A DNA stretch of 64,000 nucleotides from Cyanosarcina radialis HA8281-LM2 (GTDB taxonomy: Bacteria > Cyanobacteriota > Cyanobacteriia > Cyanobacteriales > CCAP-1448): the NCBI GenBank assembly GCA_019359615.1, contig JAHHHA010000017.1:1-64000 (forward strand). Direction: 5' to 3'. A program made the position numbers and the translations under genes. The notes below the pieces were generated by a model. It was given only the letters and a program-made list of their open reading frames with translations, was not told the origin of the DNA and searched no databases. Every line of letters begins with the position of its first letter. Position 1 is the first letter of the stretch. This document shows positions 53,301 through 62,603 of the stretch, in pieces.

Positions 53301-55349
53301 AATATCTTCAAAAATGCTCAGTCGTCCGAAATAGCGATCGCTATCATCTCTAATTTGGCTGGAGAAATGACGAATAGTGCGTCCATCAGCTAGAAACATC
53401 TCTTCATCAACTACCGCCTCATCTTCATGATCTAACAAGAATTTTAGGGTTTTGAGAAATTCGGCACTGTCGGCCATCAGCGACAGGCTTCTGGCCAGGA
53501 TATCGCTATCTTTGAGTTCTCCGGCAGCAATTTGGGGGGTGAGGCGTTCGATCCCCCAAAGCTGGCCGAAGCGGTGGTTGAAATAGAGAATATCTCCCGT
53601 GCGCTGGTCAGCAATATAAAATGCCAGCGGGGAAACATTAGTCATCGCCCGCAACAGCGCATCCCGCCACAACAGATTAGCTTCCGACTCTTTGCGAGCG
53701 GTGATGTCTACAGACGTACCTACCAACCGATAAATTCTGCCAGAGGTGTCTTTTAGTGGATGGAGGGTAGTCAGCGACCAGTAGGGCTTGCCCTCAAATT
53801 CGAGAAGTTCTTCATAGGTAATAGCAGTTTCAGCATCGATACATCGCTGATGATTTTGGCAGATGCTCGCAGCTTCCAGCGGCGGGAAAATCTCTTCTAT
53901 CGGTTTGGCAGTTACTTCCGCACTGCTTTTACCAGTCAGTCTCTCAGTTGCAGGGTTCCAACCTGCATGGCAGAAAGTACCATCTTCAAGCACGTCAACG
54001 ACAAAAATTGGCTGGCTTACTCCTTCGTAGATGCTGCGCAAGAATTGGGTTTGCTCTCGCAACACCGCTTCTATGGGTTGAAAAACGCTCAGATCCCGCA
54101 TGATGGTAGAAAAATATTCCACCTCCCCAGCAGGAGATTTATGAGCGATAATCATTTGAGAAACGGGCATTTCGCTGCCGTTACCTCGAAGGAGAGCAGT
54201 TTCGCCCACCCAAATGCCTTCTTGGATAGCTGTAGGCAGACCTCGATCGCGGATGATATCTAAAGCCCACTGGGGATGGTAATCGGGAATCGAGAGGTGA
54301 GAAATATCTGCGTCAGGAGATAGCCCCAGAATGCGCTTGGCTTGAGAGTTATTCCACAGCACGCGACCTTGAGGATCGGCCATGCCGACGTGGTCTGTGG
54401 AGGCTTCCAGAATGGCAATCAGGCGATCGCGTTCTCGTTCTGCCTGTTTGCGTTCGCGAAGCGCGGCTTGCCGTTCGGTAATATCGATCCAATATCCAAT
54501 AATTTCTAAGGGTCGAGCGCTAGCATCTCGAATTAACTTGGCTTCCTCTCGCACCCACCGATAAGAACCATCTCGGTGTTGAAAGCGATATTCATGCTGA
54601 CAATATCCTCTCTCTAACAAATCGCTTAGAGACTCCAACAGGCTCTGAAGATCGTCAGGGTGGACGCGATCGAGCCAAAACTTGGGATTTTCTAAAAATT
54701 CCGCCCGGTCATAGCCCAGCATCTCGGTGACATTGCTGCTGACAAAGGTAGTGGGGTAATCTCCCCCAGGCTGGCAAGCATAGATGACTGCTGGACTAGA
54801 GGCAATTAAGCGATCGAGTTTCTCTTGGGTTAGCTGTAAGTTCTCCTCTATCTGTTTTTGTGCGGTAATATCGCGAGCCACGCAATAGATTAACTCTTGC
54901 TCTGGCACTGCTGTAGCATTCCACATCAGCCAGCGGTACGAACCATCTTGGCAGCGATAGCGATTCTCGAATCCGATTGAGTGCGGCTCTTTGGTAATTT
55001 TTTCGGCTTCAGCTAAACTGGCAGCGCGATCGTCTGGGTGGATAAATTCTATATATGGCTGCGATAACAACTCGGCTTCGCTATAACCCAGAATTCTCTC
55101 CCAATATGGATTGAGGCGCTTGAAGTAGCCATCAAAGCCAACAATAGCAAGCAGAGCGAGCGGTAAATGGAAAAATCGCTCTAATTCACCTACAGTTTGA
55201 CCTTCTGCTAGTTGGCAATCTGGCTCGATCTCTGGAGATGTAGCCTCTGCTAAATTAGCTTCTAGGTGCTGGGCTGTTTGAGATTTGCCGTCATTTGAAA
55301 ATAATTCGGGGTTTTGCTTTCCTGATGGCTGGGGCATATCAGTTATCAA
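50328..55349 (-). CDS. Sensor histidine kinase with eight PAS and two GAF domains
   Basis: A 1673-residue soluble kinase. Seven PAS domains occupy about 55-960, two GAF domains about 970-1300, one more PAS near 1305-1420, then HisKA with SYSVSHDLRAPLRSING (about H1449) and HATPase with NLLGNAWKF and GTGIGLATVQRI. The C-terminal kinase is of the phytochrome type. The second GAF has a phytochrome or cyanobacteriochrome style (LLVHQCDRPRSW, LLEQLANQVGIALAQ), but the residues at the usual chromophore position read EPEWLNFL without the Cys-His pair, so it probably does not bind bilin. Expected partner is the Rcp1-type regulator just downstream. Confidence 0.93.
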   Translation of the reverse strand: MITDMPQPSGKQNPELFSNDGKSQTAQHLEANLAEATSPEIEPDCQLAEGQTVGELERFFHLPLALLAIVGFDGYFKRLNPYWERILGYSEAELLSQPYIEFIHPDDRAASLAEAEKITKEPHSIGFENRYRCQDGSYRWLMWNATAVPEQELIYCVARDITAQKQIEENLQLTQEKLDRLIASSPAVIYACQPGGDYPTTFVSSNVTEMLGYDRAEFLENPKFWLDRVHPDDLQSLLESLSDLLERGYCQHEYRFQHRDGSYRWVREEAKLIRDASARPLEIIGYWIDITERQAALRERKQAERERDRLIAILEASTDHVGMADPQGRVLWNNSQAKRILGLSPDADISHLSIPDYHPQWALDIIRDRGLPTAIQEGIWVGETALLRGNGSEMPVSQMIIAHKSPAGEVEYFSTIMRDLSVFQPIEAVLREQTQFLRSIYEGVSQPIFVVDVLEDGTFCHAGWNPATERLTGKSSAEVTAKPIEEIFPPLEAASICQNHQRCIDAETAITYEELLEFEGKPYWSLTTLHPLKDTSGRIYRLVGTSVDITARKESEANLLWRDALLRAMTNVSPLAFYIADQRTGDILYFNHRFGQLWGIERLTPQIAAGELKDSDILARSLSLMADSAEFLKTLKFLLDHEDEAVVDEEMFLADGRTIRHFSSQIRDDSDRYFGRLSIFEDITERKLKEVALQDSEEKFRVLVTHTPVGIYHADTQGRCLFVNPYGLEILGRSLAEVQGWGWSEAIHPDDRDRISQKWLTAVQTGQPFAAEYRLVTPQGKITWVNGQAIAIGDGAGAIEGYLGTFSDITASKAAEVALQASEARYRAIVEDQTELICRYLPDGRVTFVNDAYCRYFSKQPQELIGNSFLPLIPEEDWETVRGEIASLSYDNPVEEIEHRVILPDGQIRWQRWLDRALLDSQGQIVEYQGVGQDITERKQREEVLRQITLGVSAQTGEAFFHSLVECLSKALNIEYAFVGELLQPAAECPSDTLRERVRIIAMYSSGQILLNRDYALTGTPSEQVINQQQVCAYNCRVQEIFPHNLMLREMGIESYIGIPLFNSTGQVLGLISAVSRQPLVNVDLMTEVLTIFAVRASSELERQQAEIELKWQHQRSQLFADITLKIRQSLQLDDILQTTVNEVQKLLGGDRVVILQLAADGEANIVKEAVGDRGVSLIEPQLVDEYRRWALAPANRAKIEKYYLQGLCSIPDVENANLEPEWLNFLRRLQVKSRLAIPILLQNQIWGILLVHQCDRPRSWSDFEINLLEQLANQVGIALAQAHLLEALQESEQRYVTLAKVAPVGIFRTDDWGNYLYVNDYYCKITGLTPTKSLGQGWVEALHPEDRDRVLDNWEKVAQSQVNIFSAELRFQRSGDGITWTYMQAIAERRGDGSLKGYVGTLADITDRKRTEAEIRELNQDLEQRVQQRTAQLEAINQELEAFSYSVSHDLRAPLRSINGFSQALLEDYAETLDELGQNYLHRIRTATQRMGQLIDDLLALSRVTRCELQVQSVNLSLLAAEIARELQQEHPQRQVEWAIAPMLLCEGDPQLLRVVLVNLLGNAWKFTGNTPHPRIEFSSIFLAGRRIYCVRDNGSGFDMAYVNKLFGAFQRLHTEAEFPGTGIGLATVQRIIHRHQGKVWATSILNRGATFYFTLQINLQERRISPDNVAT

Positions 55350-55669
55350 ACGCTTCTTGAGTCTAAAGGCTCGAACGGCAGGTTAGATCGAATTCGCTTA
55401 GCAAAACCTGGTTTGCCCTCACCCTAAATCCCTCTCCCAAGGGAGAGGGACGAAAGACTTTAACCGCCTCGATTGACTCTGGAGAATATCTGGCGGCTGA
55501 ACTTTGAACTAGTTTGACTCCGGCTCCCTTTCTGCCTCTTGCTCCCTCTCCTGGGGGAGAGGGCTGGGGTGAGGGAGTACCGAGGATGAGGGCTGGATTC
55601 GGGGCTTTTAAAAACCAGATTTGTTATTAACGTACCCTGCTTAAAATCAGTTTATCCAAAGTGTATGAT
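55350..55669. other. Repeat-filled intergenic region
   Basis: No gene is supported. It contains a degenerate copy of the ATACCAAATCCG family (left-type CGAATTCGCTTAGCAAAACC at about 55390, right-type AAAACCAGATTTGTTAT near 55612-55628) and two CCCTCTCC hairpins. The promoter of the 1673-residue kinase gene must lie within its left part. Confidence 0.55.
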
Positions 55670-55711
55670 ATAAAAAATAAAAAATTCCTCCACTGAATCG
55701 GCGGAGGAATT
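55670..55711 (-). terminator. Terminator of the pentapeptide-repeat gene
   Basis: On the minus strand a 9-bp stem AATTCCTCC/GGAGGAATT with an 11-base loop is followed by a long T-rich run (TTTTTTATTTTTT). It lies about 135 bases after the stop of the 55846-56640 gene. Confidence 0.7.
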
Positions 55712-55845
55712 ACGCGAAATTAAAATTTTATAGTGCAGCTAAGGGCGATCGTTTTTGTCGAATATAGATTTTATATTCACCTCGCACTTCAGAAAACTGG
55801 CTGTATTAACTATTACTTATTACTTCATACTCTTACCGGGCATAG

Positions 55846-56640
55846 CTAGATCGAAGACAATTGGCCGGTCTTATCAGGATAGCTTTTAACTGCCTGAGAA
55901 CAGCCTGTAATGAAGGCATTCATCCAACTGTAAGACCAGTGCAAGTGTAAAGTTTCAACAGTTTCGGTCAATCTGCTGCCACAAGCAATCTGACCGAGGG
56001 CATTAATCTTAAACCTCTTTAACCAATCAATTTCTGGACGAGTTACTTCCCAATATCGAGCCACGAGCGCACTTCCCAAGCAGCGACGTTTGGATTCGCT
56101 CAGAAGGTTGAATTCGCCGAGCAATTCCCAAACCGTTACTACTACTTCCGTCTGCATTTGGGCGCTATCGGGATCGAAGTTGCCATCGAACAGGGTGCGA
56201 TCGTTATAAAAGGCTCCCCACAAATCGGCTCCGTTAAAATTAGTTCCGCACAGAGAAGCCCCACTCAAATCTGCACCTCTGAGGTTGGCCTCAGTCAGAT
56301 TAGCCACCTCAAGAATTGACTGACGTAGGCTAGCTTGTCTGAGATCGGCTTGGATTAGGGATATCCAAAGCAGTTCGGATTGATTTAAATTAGCTGTTTT
56401 TAAGTTGGCTCGGTTGAGATCTGCTCCTGTCAGATCGGCTCCTTCTAGGTTGGCCCCTTCTAAGTTTGAGCCATCGAGAATAGCTCCTGTCAGATTAGCT
56501 TTTCTCAAATTTGCGCCTTTGAGGTTAGCATAGCTCAAATTCACGCCCTGTAAGTTGGCATGGCTGAGGTTTAACTTGGCAAAGTTTCTTTCACCTAAAG
56601 CATAACTGCGACGGATTTCAGCGGCATCGATCTTCAACAT
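55846..56640 (-). CDS. Pentapeptide repeat protein
   Basis: A 264-residue protein. From about residue 20 to 140 it has about 20 tandem A(D/N)LXX units, such as LSHANLQGVNLSYANLKGAN and LTGADLNRANLKTAN, which form a right-handed quadrilateral beta helix. The C-terminal ~120 residues are non-repetitive and helical (VVVTVWELLGEFNLLSESKR). No signal peptide or membrane segment. Such proteins are abundant in cyanobacteria and mostly without assigned role. Confidence 0.92.
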   Translation of the reverse strand: MLKIDAAEIRRSYALGERNFAKLNLSHANLQGVNLSYANLKGANLRKANLTGAILDGSNLEGANLEGADLTGADLNRANLKTANLNQSELLWISLIQADLRQASLRQSILEVANLTEANLRGADLSGASLCGTNFNGADLWGAFYNDRTLFDGNFDPDSAQMQTEVVVTVWELLGEFNLLSESKRRCLGSALVARYWEVTRPEIDWLKRFKINALGQIACGSRLTETVETLHLHWSYSWMNAFITGCSQAVKSYPDKTGQLSSI

Positions 56641-56833
56641 GACTATTACCTCCTAACTCGGTTGTCTTTTTCTAGTTCAACAGCTTGGGAGGCTTAGCTT
56701 TATTCTCGTCCTCCCTGCTGTTAATAACTAGGATAGAAAGCCTAAGTGAAGAAAACGGGGGTTAAATCGGGAGGATTTCGGGAAGTTTTTGAGAAAATTC
56801 TGGGAAGATCGAATCGACAACTGACACCGATCG

Positions 56834-57118
56834 CTAACTGAGGATTTGCGGCACTTTAAAAAAGTCTCCTTCTCCATCTGGTGCTGCTTGCAAGATCGCT
56901 TCTCGATTGGGATCGACTACCAATTCATCCGCTCGCGTGACGTTGCTGACATCAATGGCCCTAGTTGTCGGCTCGACACCCTTAACGTTGAGTTCGCCCA
57001 ACTGTTCAAAATAATCCAGAATACTGCCCAACTGGGTAGTAAATTGCTCTTCTTCGGTCGGTGTTAGCTCCAAACGAGCTAGGCGGGCTACTTTTTGCAC
57101 CTGTTCGCGATCGATCAT
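56834..57118 (-). CDS. gatC: Aspartyl/glutamyl-tRNA amidotransferase subunit C
   Basis: A 94-residue GatC from the ATG at 57116-57118: [40 protein letters not shown] core, and [20 protein letters not shown]. It stabilises GatA in the GatCAB complex that converts Glu-tRNA-Gln to Gln-tRNA-Gln. A longer frame to 57172 is only the GGGGAGAT tandem repeat. gatA and gatB are not nearby, as is usual in cyanobacteria. Confidence 0.93.
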   Translation of the reverse strand: MIDREQVQKVARLARLELTPTEEEQFTTQLGSILDYFEQLGELNVKGVEPTTRAIDVSNVTRADELVVDPNREAILQAAPDGEGDFFKVPQILS

Positions 57119-57120
57119 AG

Positions 57121-57160
57121 GGGGAGATGGGGAGATGGGGAGATGGGGAGATGGGGAGCA
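57121..57160. repeat. GGGGAGAT tandem repeat
   Basis: Four to five perfect 8-bp units lie immediately upstream of the gatC start codon. The unit count may vary between strains. On the minus strand it forms a pyrimidine-rich leader without a normal ribosome site. Confidence 0.85.
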
Positions 57161-57240
57161 GCCCTTCGACAACGCTCAGGGCAAGAGGTGCAGAGGGGAA
57201 ATTAACTACTGACAACTGACAATTAACCACTAACTAATGA

Positions 57241-57762
57241 CTACAGGAAAGCATTAGCTTGCGATCGCCCAGTAGTTTTCAGCCAGTTTTGGGCCTCGAT
57301 ATAGTTGTTGGGAGCGAGGTTGATTGCTTGTCGCCAATAATCAGCCGCTTTGTCAAACAACTCTTCAGAGGCTTTGGTATCGCCAGCTTCTTTGGCTTTT
57401 TCGCCTTGCAGGTGGTAAATAACAGCAATATTGTTCAAAGCTTGGGGCAAACGCGGGTTGAGTTCGATGGCCTGATGGTAGTAATCTAAAGCTTCCTCGT
57501 ATTCGCCATTGCACCAGTGAATTAAACCGATGTTGTAAAGGATGTAACTGCGATCGTAAGGGTCTTCCTCTAATTCGAGCGCCTCATTGTAATTCTCTAA
57601 AGCTTCGGCATATTCTCCATCGGCTTGGGCTGACATCCCATCGCGGTAATAAGCAAAGGCTTCTTTGGCTTTCTTATTGGTAGGCAGCATCTTGAGGATG
57701 ATGTCTGCCATCACGGTAAATGATTTATCGATGAAATTATCGTTGCGTTGAGTTCTGGGCAT
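57241..57762 (-). CDS. ycf3: Photosystem I assembly protein Ycf3
   Basis: A 173-residue TPR protein required for photosystem I assembly on thylakoid membranes. The diagnostic sequence is clear: [60 protein letters not shown] and [19 protein letters not shown], giving three TPR units at about 35-150. Length matches cyanobacterial Ycf3. It follows the gatC gene on the same strand, but repeats separate them. Confidence 0.97.
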   Translation of the reverse strand: MPRTQRNDNFIDKSFTVMADIILKMLPTNKKAKEAFAYYRDGMSAQADGEYAEALENYNEALELEEDPYDRSYILYNIGLIHWCNGEYEEALDYYHQAIELNPRLPQALNNIAVIYHLQGEKAKEAGDTKASEELFDKAADYWRQAINLAPNNYIEAQNWLKTTGRSQANAFL

Positions 57763-57881
57763 AATTTTGAGTTCGGAATTCGGAGTATGCGCCGAGCGCA
57801 GGCTGCGCCAACGGAGTTCGGAGTTATTCGATTACTTCTTGTCCTCATGATAAACCTGGGATGGAACTTGCGATCGCTACC

Positions 57882-58052
57882 CTATCGAGCTTTAATTATT
57901 CGATCGACACTCAGGTTCAACTCTGGAAGTCCTCTAGCTTGTCCCATTGCTACCAGCACCCCCCGTTCCAGTTCGTAGCGGTTATCTGTCCCATCTTCAT
58001 AGCTCAGATATTCGGCAAATGTGAGGAATTGCGTGACAGGTGTAGTAACCAT
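57882..58052 (-). pseudogene. Uma2 (DUF820) N-terminal remnant
   Basis: A 56-codon frame: MVTTPVTQFLTFAEYLSYED, NRYELERGVLVAMGQARGLP, then out-of-character sequence and a stop at 57882. The first ~42 residues are a normal Uma2 N-terminus of the FLTFEEYL..DDGTDNRYEL type. The catalytic PD and E regions are missing, so it is non-functional. The frame is short and easily overlooked. Confidence 0.7.
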
Positions 58053-58143
58053 AAGCATCGATCTCGGTAGCTTCTTCCAGTCTAATTATTCCAGATCTTA
58101 TACTGGTAATAAGAAGGCTTTTTATTGACATTGAGGGCAGAGC

Positions 58144-59436
58144 ATGGCTCCAAATCCCGCCATCATGCAGGCAGTTGAGAAGTTAGGCTATCGCGTTACC
58201 GTCGGTGACGTAGCCGCCCAATCTGGACTGGAAATCAATTTTGCCCAGCAAGGGTTGCTCGCCTTAGCTTCAGATGCAGGCGGACACTTGCAAGTTGCAG
58301 ATACGGGGGAAATCGTCTACCAATTTCCCAGGAACTTTCGCGACGTTCTCCGCAACAAGTTTTTGCGACTACAGCTACAAGAATGGTGGGAGAAAATCTG
58401 GAAGGTATTGTTTTACCTGATTCGGATTTCCTTCGGCGTTATTCTAGTAGCTTCGATTATCCTCATTTATGTGGCGATCGCGATTATTATCATTGCTTCT
58501 CTCTTCAGCAACGATAATAACGACTCCAACAGTAGAAGTTCTGGCAACTTCAACTTCATTTGGATACCCGATTTTTGGTGGATTTTTACTCCAGACTACG
58601 ACCGTCGCTACTCCCAAAGCTATACCACATCTGCCCCAGAAGAGAAAAAGCCGAACTTTTTAGAGGCAGTATTTTCTTTCCTCTTTGGCGATGGCAACCC
58701 CAATGCTGACCTAGAAAAACGGCGTTGGTTCCAAATCGGCACGGTAATCCGCAACCAGCGGGGTGCTGTAGCGGCCGAACAAATAGCCCCTTATTTAGAC
58801 GAAATCGGGCAAGGCTATAGCCGAGATTATGAAGACTATATGCTGCCAGTTCTAACCAAATTTAATGGCGTGCCAGAAGTCAGCCCGGTAGGCGATATCG
58901 TTTATCATTTTCCCGAATTGCAAACTACAGCCGCAGACCAGGGCCAGCAATCCATTGGTGCTTACTTGAGGGAAAAACTATGGCAATTTAGCTCTGCCAC
59001 TAGCGGACAGATCGCGCTGTCAATCGGGCTAGGTACGGTCAATATCGTCGGTGCTTTAGTGTTGATGGTTTTATTGCGAGGAGCGTTAGCTGCCAAATTT
59101 GGGGGTTTTGTGGGCTTTGTGGGTGGCATTTTAGGAATATTGCTGGTTTATGGAGTTGGCTTTTTAGTCATTCCTGCAATTCGCTATTTCTGGATTCAGC
59201 ATAAAAACCGTCAAATTGAAGCCCGCAACCAACAGCGGCAAGAACGGGCCGTAGTCCTCAATCAAGCTACTCCTGAGTTACAAAACAAGCTCGCGTACGC
59301 CCGCCAATTTGCGGCTCAGAAAGTCATCGGCCAAGAGAATTTGGTATATACCACCGAGAACGAATTGCTCGACCAACAATTACAGCAATCCGATCGCATT
59401 GACGAGGAATGGCGGCGACGCTTAGAGCAAGGTTGA
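58144..59436 (+). CDS. Conserved cyanobacterial membrane protein with duplicated N-domain
   Basis: A 430-residue protein. Two related cytoplasmic segments are visible: residues 1-70 (LGYRVTVGDVAAQSGLEINF, then HLQVADTGEIVYQFPRNFRD) and about 195-275 (RGAVAAEQIAPYLDEIG, then VSPVGDIVYHFPELQ), each with a winged-helix-like layout ending in IVYxFP. Hydrophobic segments lie near 95-120 and, after about 290, two to three more (IVGALVLMVLLRG and IPAIRYFW). I recognise it as a conserved cyanobacterial family without a known role. The repeated domain suggests a membrane-bound regulator. Confidence 0.8.
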   Translation: MAPNPAIMQAVEKLGYRVTVGDVAAQSGLEINFAQQGLLALASDAGGHLQVADTGEIVYQFPRNFRDVLRNKFLRLQLQEWWEKIWKVLFYLIRISFGVILVASIILIYVAIAIIIIASLFSNDNNDSNSRSSGNFNFIWIPDFWWIFTPDYDRRYSQSYTTSAPEEKKPNFLEAVFSFLFGDGNPNADLEKRRWFQIGTVIRNQRGAVAAEQIAPYLDEIGQGYSRDYEDYMLPVLTKFNGVPEVSPVGDIVYHFPELQTTAADQGQQSIGAYLREKLWQFSSATSGQIALSIGLGTVNIVGALVLMVLLRGALAAKFGGFVGFVGGILGILLVYGVGFLVIPAIRYFWIQHKNRQIEARNQQRQERAVVLNQATPELQNKLAYARQFAAQKVIGQENLVYTTENELLDQQLQQSDRIDEEWRRRLEQG

Positions 59437-59489
59437 AAAACTTCACGCCACTTGCGGGATGGAGTTTCCCGCCGACTTCCGATGAATTT

Positions 59490-60776
59490 TCAAGCTCTCA
59501 AATTCAAAATCGATCGCTTTAATTCATCCTGCATTTGTAATAGTTCCGATTGAGCGATCGCTTGTTGTTCTCTCGTTGCCATCCACTTGAGTTTGACACT
59601 TTGGCTGGCAGCTTCTTCTTCTCCCAAAATCAAACAAGCAACTGCCCCAGATCGATCGGCTCTGGCAAATTGTTTTTTAAAAGCACTACCGCTAAAATCG
59701 AGTTCGACGCTAAATCCAGATTGTCGTAGCTTGTAAGCCAGAATTAAGGCTTGAGCTTCTGCCTGTTCGCCTCTAGAAACCACGTAGAAATCTAAAGTTG
59801 AAGCTGGGGGCGATTGTAGTTCTTCCAACAACATAATCAAGCGTTCGATACCTATAGCCCAGCCGACAGCGGGGGTATCCGGCCCGCCTAATTGGCCTAC
59901 CAAACCATCGTAGCGACCGCCGCCGCAAACAGTAGCTTGCGCCCCTAAATCGTCAGATTGAATTTCGAAAGCCGTGTGGGTGTAATAATCTAAGCCTCTA
60001 ACTAATCGGGGATTAATTTGGTATTCAATGCCCAGATCGGTAAGTAATTGCTGCACTCGATCGAAGTGTTGCTGCGAGTAAGTACCGAGATAATCGAGAA
60101 TGCTGGGAGCATTTCGGGCTATTTCTTGAGTGCGTTGGTTTTTACTATCGAGAATTCGTAAAGGGTTGCGACTCAACCGATTTTGCGAATCTGGATCTAA
60201 CTCCTCTTTGTAGGGCGTTAAGTAGTCTACTAAGGCTTGACGATAATTCTGTCGATCTTCAGGATTGCCCACGGAATTGAGGTCTAATCGCAGATTTTTC
60301 AATCCTAAACTTTGGAGGATGTCAGTAGCGATCGCAATTACTTCCGCATCTGCCCTCGGATCGGCACTACCTAAAACCTCAACCCCAATTTGGTGAAATT
60401 GCCGCTGTCTGCCTGCTTGGGGGCTTTCGTAGCGAAACATCGGGCCGGTGTACCACAAGCGTTGCACGCCGCTTTGAGCATCGAGATTGCGTTCGATAAA
60501 AGCCCTGACTACTCCGGCCGTTCCTTCTGGGCGGAGAGTGACAGAACGGGGAGGCGTAGCCTTGTCGTTGAAGGTATACATTTCCTTGCCCACGACATCG
60601 GTAGCTTCACCAATTCCTCGTTTAAACAATTCTGTAGCTTCAAATATAGGGGTGCGAATTTCCTGATAGTTAGCTCTGTGGAGAATTTGACGCGCTACTG
60701 ATTCTATCCATTGCCAATAACTAACTTTCTCCGGGAGGATGTCCCGCGTTCCTGGTAAAGCTTGAATTACACCCAC
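59490..60776 (-). CDS. hisS: Histidyl-tRNA synthetase
   Basis: A 428-residue class II synthetase that charges tRNA-His. Motif 2 is [20 protein letters not shown], histidine-binding segments are [15 protein letters not shown] and [14 protein letters not shown], and motif 3 is [18 protein letters not shown], with a C-terminal anticodon-binding domain ([20 protein letters not shown]). The N-terminus [17 protein letters not shown] is the usual start. Confidence 0.96.
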   Translation of the reverse strand: MGVIQALPGTRDILPEKVSYWQWIESVARQILHRANYQEIRTPIFEATELFKRGIGEATDVVGKEMYTFNDKATPPRSVTLRPEGTAGVVRAFIERNLDAQSGVQRLWYTGPMFRYESPQAGRQRQFHQIGVEVLGSADPRADAEVIAIATDILQSLGLKNLRLDLNSVGNPEDRQNYRQALVDYLTPYKEELDPDSQNRLSRNPLRILDSKNQRTQEIARNAPSILDYLGTYSQQHFDRVQQLLTDLGIEYQINPRLVRGLDYYTHTAFEIQSDDLGAQATVCGGGRYDGLVGQLGGPDTPAVGWAIGIERLIMLLEELQSPPASTLDFYVVSRGEQAEAQALILAYKLRQSGFSVELDFSGSAFKKQFARADRSGAVACLILGEEEAASQSVKLKWMATREQQAIAQSELLQMQDELKRSILNLRA

Positions 60777-60802
60777 GATCTTTTGTTCTCAAATTTCTAA
60801 TT

Positions 60803-61018
60803 TTAACGTTTTGGGTGGGGAAACGGGGAAGAGGGGGAAGAGGGGGAAGAAGGAGAAGAGAGGGAAGAGAGAGAACAGTAGCTAGGGCAATCGCGCTGGA
60901 AATTGTTGATAAACTCGCCGTAGTCTGCCAAGTTGTCGAGTCCGACGAAATTGAGGAAAATTTCCACAGCTAGCCAAACTATAGTCTGAATGAGAACTTT
61001 ATCCCAGAGCATTGCCAT
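60803..61018 (-). CDS. Short membrane-segment protein, possibly degraded tail
   Basis: A 71-residue frame. The first ~40 residues (MAMLWDKVLIQTIVWLAVEI, then FLNFVGLDNLADYGEF) look like a small single-span cyanobacterial protein. The remaining residues (SSLSSPSSPSSPSSPF) are translation of a GGGGAAGAG-type purine repeat and are not protein-like. Either a small protein with a repeat-extended end, or a remnant. Confidence 0.45.
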   Translation of the reverse strand: MAMLWDKVLIQTIVWLAVEIFLNFVGLDNLADYGEFINNFQRDCPSYCSLSSLSSPSSPSSPSSPFPHPKR

Positions 61019-61324
61019 CTTGACTCACATCTTCGATCGACCTCTACTTACTTATTCAATAGAATTGGCTTCGATTTCTTATGCAGGAGAAAACTAGGGA
61101 CACAATAGGTGATAACTGGATGTTGGTAATTACTCTTTTTGCGCCTGCTCGATCGGATAATAGTTTGCAGAATCAAAAATCAGAGGTTATGACTGATAGG
61201 TAGATCTAATCTTTATCTACATCTTCAGGACTGACGCAGCAACTCTATAGATAGCGGTAGCGGTGCGTTATTACATTTAGAGACTTGGCGTAAGTCCCGA
61301 TCTTTTTAAGGGAGAGCGAAAAAG
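61019..61324. other. Gene-free region before the 61325 membrane protein
   Basis: No gene, clear promoter box or strong repeat is evident. GGGAGAGCGAAAAAG at 61311-61325 supplies the ribosome site of the next gene. Confidence 0.5.
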
Positions 61325-62251
61325 ATGAAACCATATCAACCGAGCAATAAAGTTCCTAGTAGCGGGTTTACCTGGTTGTTACTATCGGCGATCGCTGGCG
61401 GCGTGGCTATTGGGGGCATTACTTGGGCGATCTCTAATTTGATTTATTTAATTATTCTGTTTCCGATCGGTATGGGTTTTGCTGGAGGTGTAGCCAACAG
61501 CTTTGGAGTCCACCAGGGAAAAGTGAGAAATCCACTAATTGCTGGTGCTTTTGGTGTTTTCACTGGCTTGATAATTTACGCTACCTTCTTTGGCGGAGAC
61601 TATCTCAAATTCAAACAAGCAGCATCTGAGGAGATTACTAAGGCAGCAGGCCAAGAGATTGACAGTGCCACCAAAGAGAAGTTAATCGATACTTTTCTCT
61701 CTGAAAAAACTCAAGCTACTGGGATTTTGGGATTTATCAAATATAGCGCCCAACAAGGAGTAAACATTGGTAAGGTTGGCACGAAAGGTTTTACCCTCAA
61801 TGAGACGCTGACCTGGATTTACTGGCTGATTGAATTAGGCATAATTAGCGGCATATCTGGAGCGATCGCTTACGGTAGTGCCAAAGACCCATTTTGTGAA
61901 GGTTGCGATCGCTGGTATGGCGATAAAAAACGGGTAGGAAACGTCGATGAGAATTCATCGCAGAGGTTTTTAGAACTGGTTAACCAAGATAATTTTCCTC
62001 GTGCTGGAGAACAAATCGATCCGGCGGCTAATATTGTGGCTAATAGTTTAGAAATACATCTGCAAGAATGTCCTAATTGTCCGACAGGCGATTCTGTAAT
62101 GACTATTAATCGGGCATCGATCGATGGCAAAGGTAATCTCGAACTAAAACAAGTTCTACAAGGTACTATTTCGCGGCATCAACAATCGCAATTTCTACAA
62201 GCAGCAAATACACCTAAAAATACAGAAACGGATGGCGATTCTAGCAGTTGA
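61325..62251 (+). CDS. Multi-pass membrane protein with cytoplasmic Cys motif
   Basis: A 308-residue protein with three hydrophobic segments in the first ~90 residues (FTWLLLSAIAGGVAIGGITW, LIYLIILFPIGMGFAGG, IAGAFGVFTGLIIYATFFGG) and one near 160-180 (WIYWLIELGIISGISGAIAY). The C-terminal part has cysteine pairs CEGCDRW and CPNC that could bind metal. A glycine-rich membrane pattern resembles proteins of unknown function. A GGGAGAG site precedes the ATG. No confident family assignment. Confidence 0.75.
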   Translation: MKPYQPSNKVPSSGFTWLLLSAIAGGVAIGGITWAISNLIYLIILFPIGMGFAGGVANSFGVHQGKVRNPLIAGAFGVFTGLIIYATFFGGDYLKFKQAASEEITKAAGQEIDSATKEKLIDTFLSEKTQATGILGFIKYSAQQGVNIGKVGTKGFTLNETLTWIYWLIELGIISGISGAIAYGSAKDPFCEGCDRWYGDKKRVGNVDENSSQRFLELVNQDNFPRAGEQIDPAANIVANSLEIHLQECPNCPTGDSVMTINRASIDGKGNLELKQVLQGTISRHQQSQFLQAANTPKNTETDGDSSS

Positions 62252-62600
62252 AAATGCCCTCACCCTAAATCCCTCTCCCACGGGGAGAGGGACTTTGACT
62301 TTAGCTCTTATTCTCCCCTCTCCTTGCAGGAGCTATGCCTTACCCATAAGTCTTCAAATTCTTGACTGGCAAGGCTTTACCTCTGCCATGAGTTGGTGGG
62401 TTGGTCAAAAGAATTGGGGGTCTGCCCCCCAAACCCCCTCCAGACGAAGGAATTGGTGAGGAATTCGAGTCCAAAATCCCTGTGGGGCAAGGGTTACAGC
62501 AGATGTGGGCAAGGCATAGCCTTGCAGGAGAGGGGTCGGGGGTGAGGTCGGCTGGGGTGAGGGCAATCTTCGATCGACATTTGATAACTTTCTGCTGAAC
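62252..62600. repeat. Repeat-rich spacer
   Basis: No gene. Several copies or fragments of the CCCTCACCC...CCCTCTCCC...GGGAGAGGG hairpin family are strung together, with split halves at 62310-62335 and 62520-62560 separated by about 190 bases containing GGGGTCTGCCCCCC. It looks like one element interrupted by another. Confidence 0.6.
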
Positions 62601-62603
62601 TTT

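Noticed and set aside
57763..57881. Possible tRNA or small RNA in the gaps around ycf3
   Set aside because: No T-loop GGTTCGA pattern or cloverleaf was found here or in the other gaps I read.
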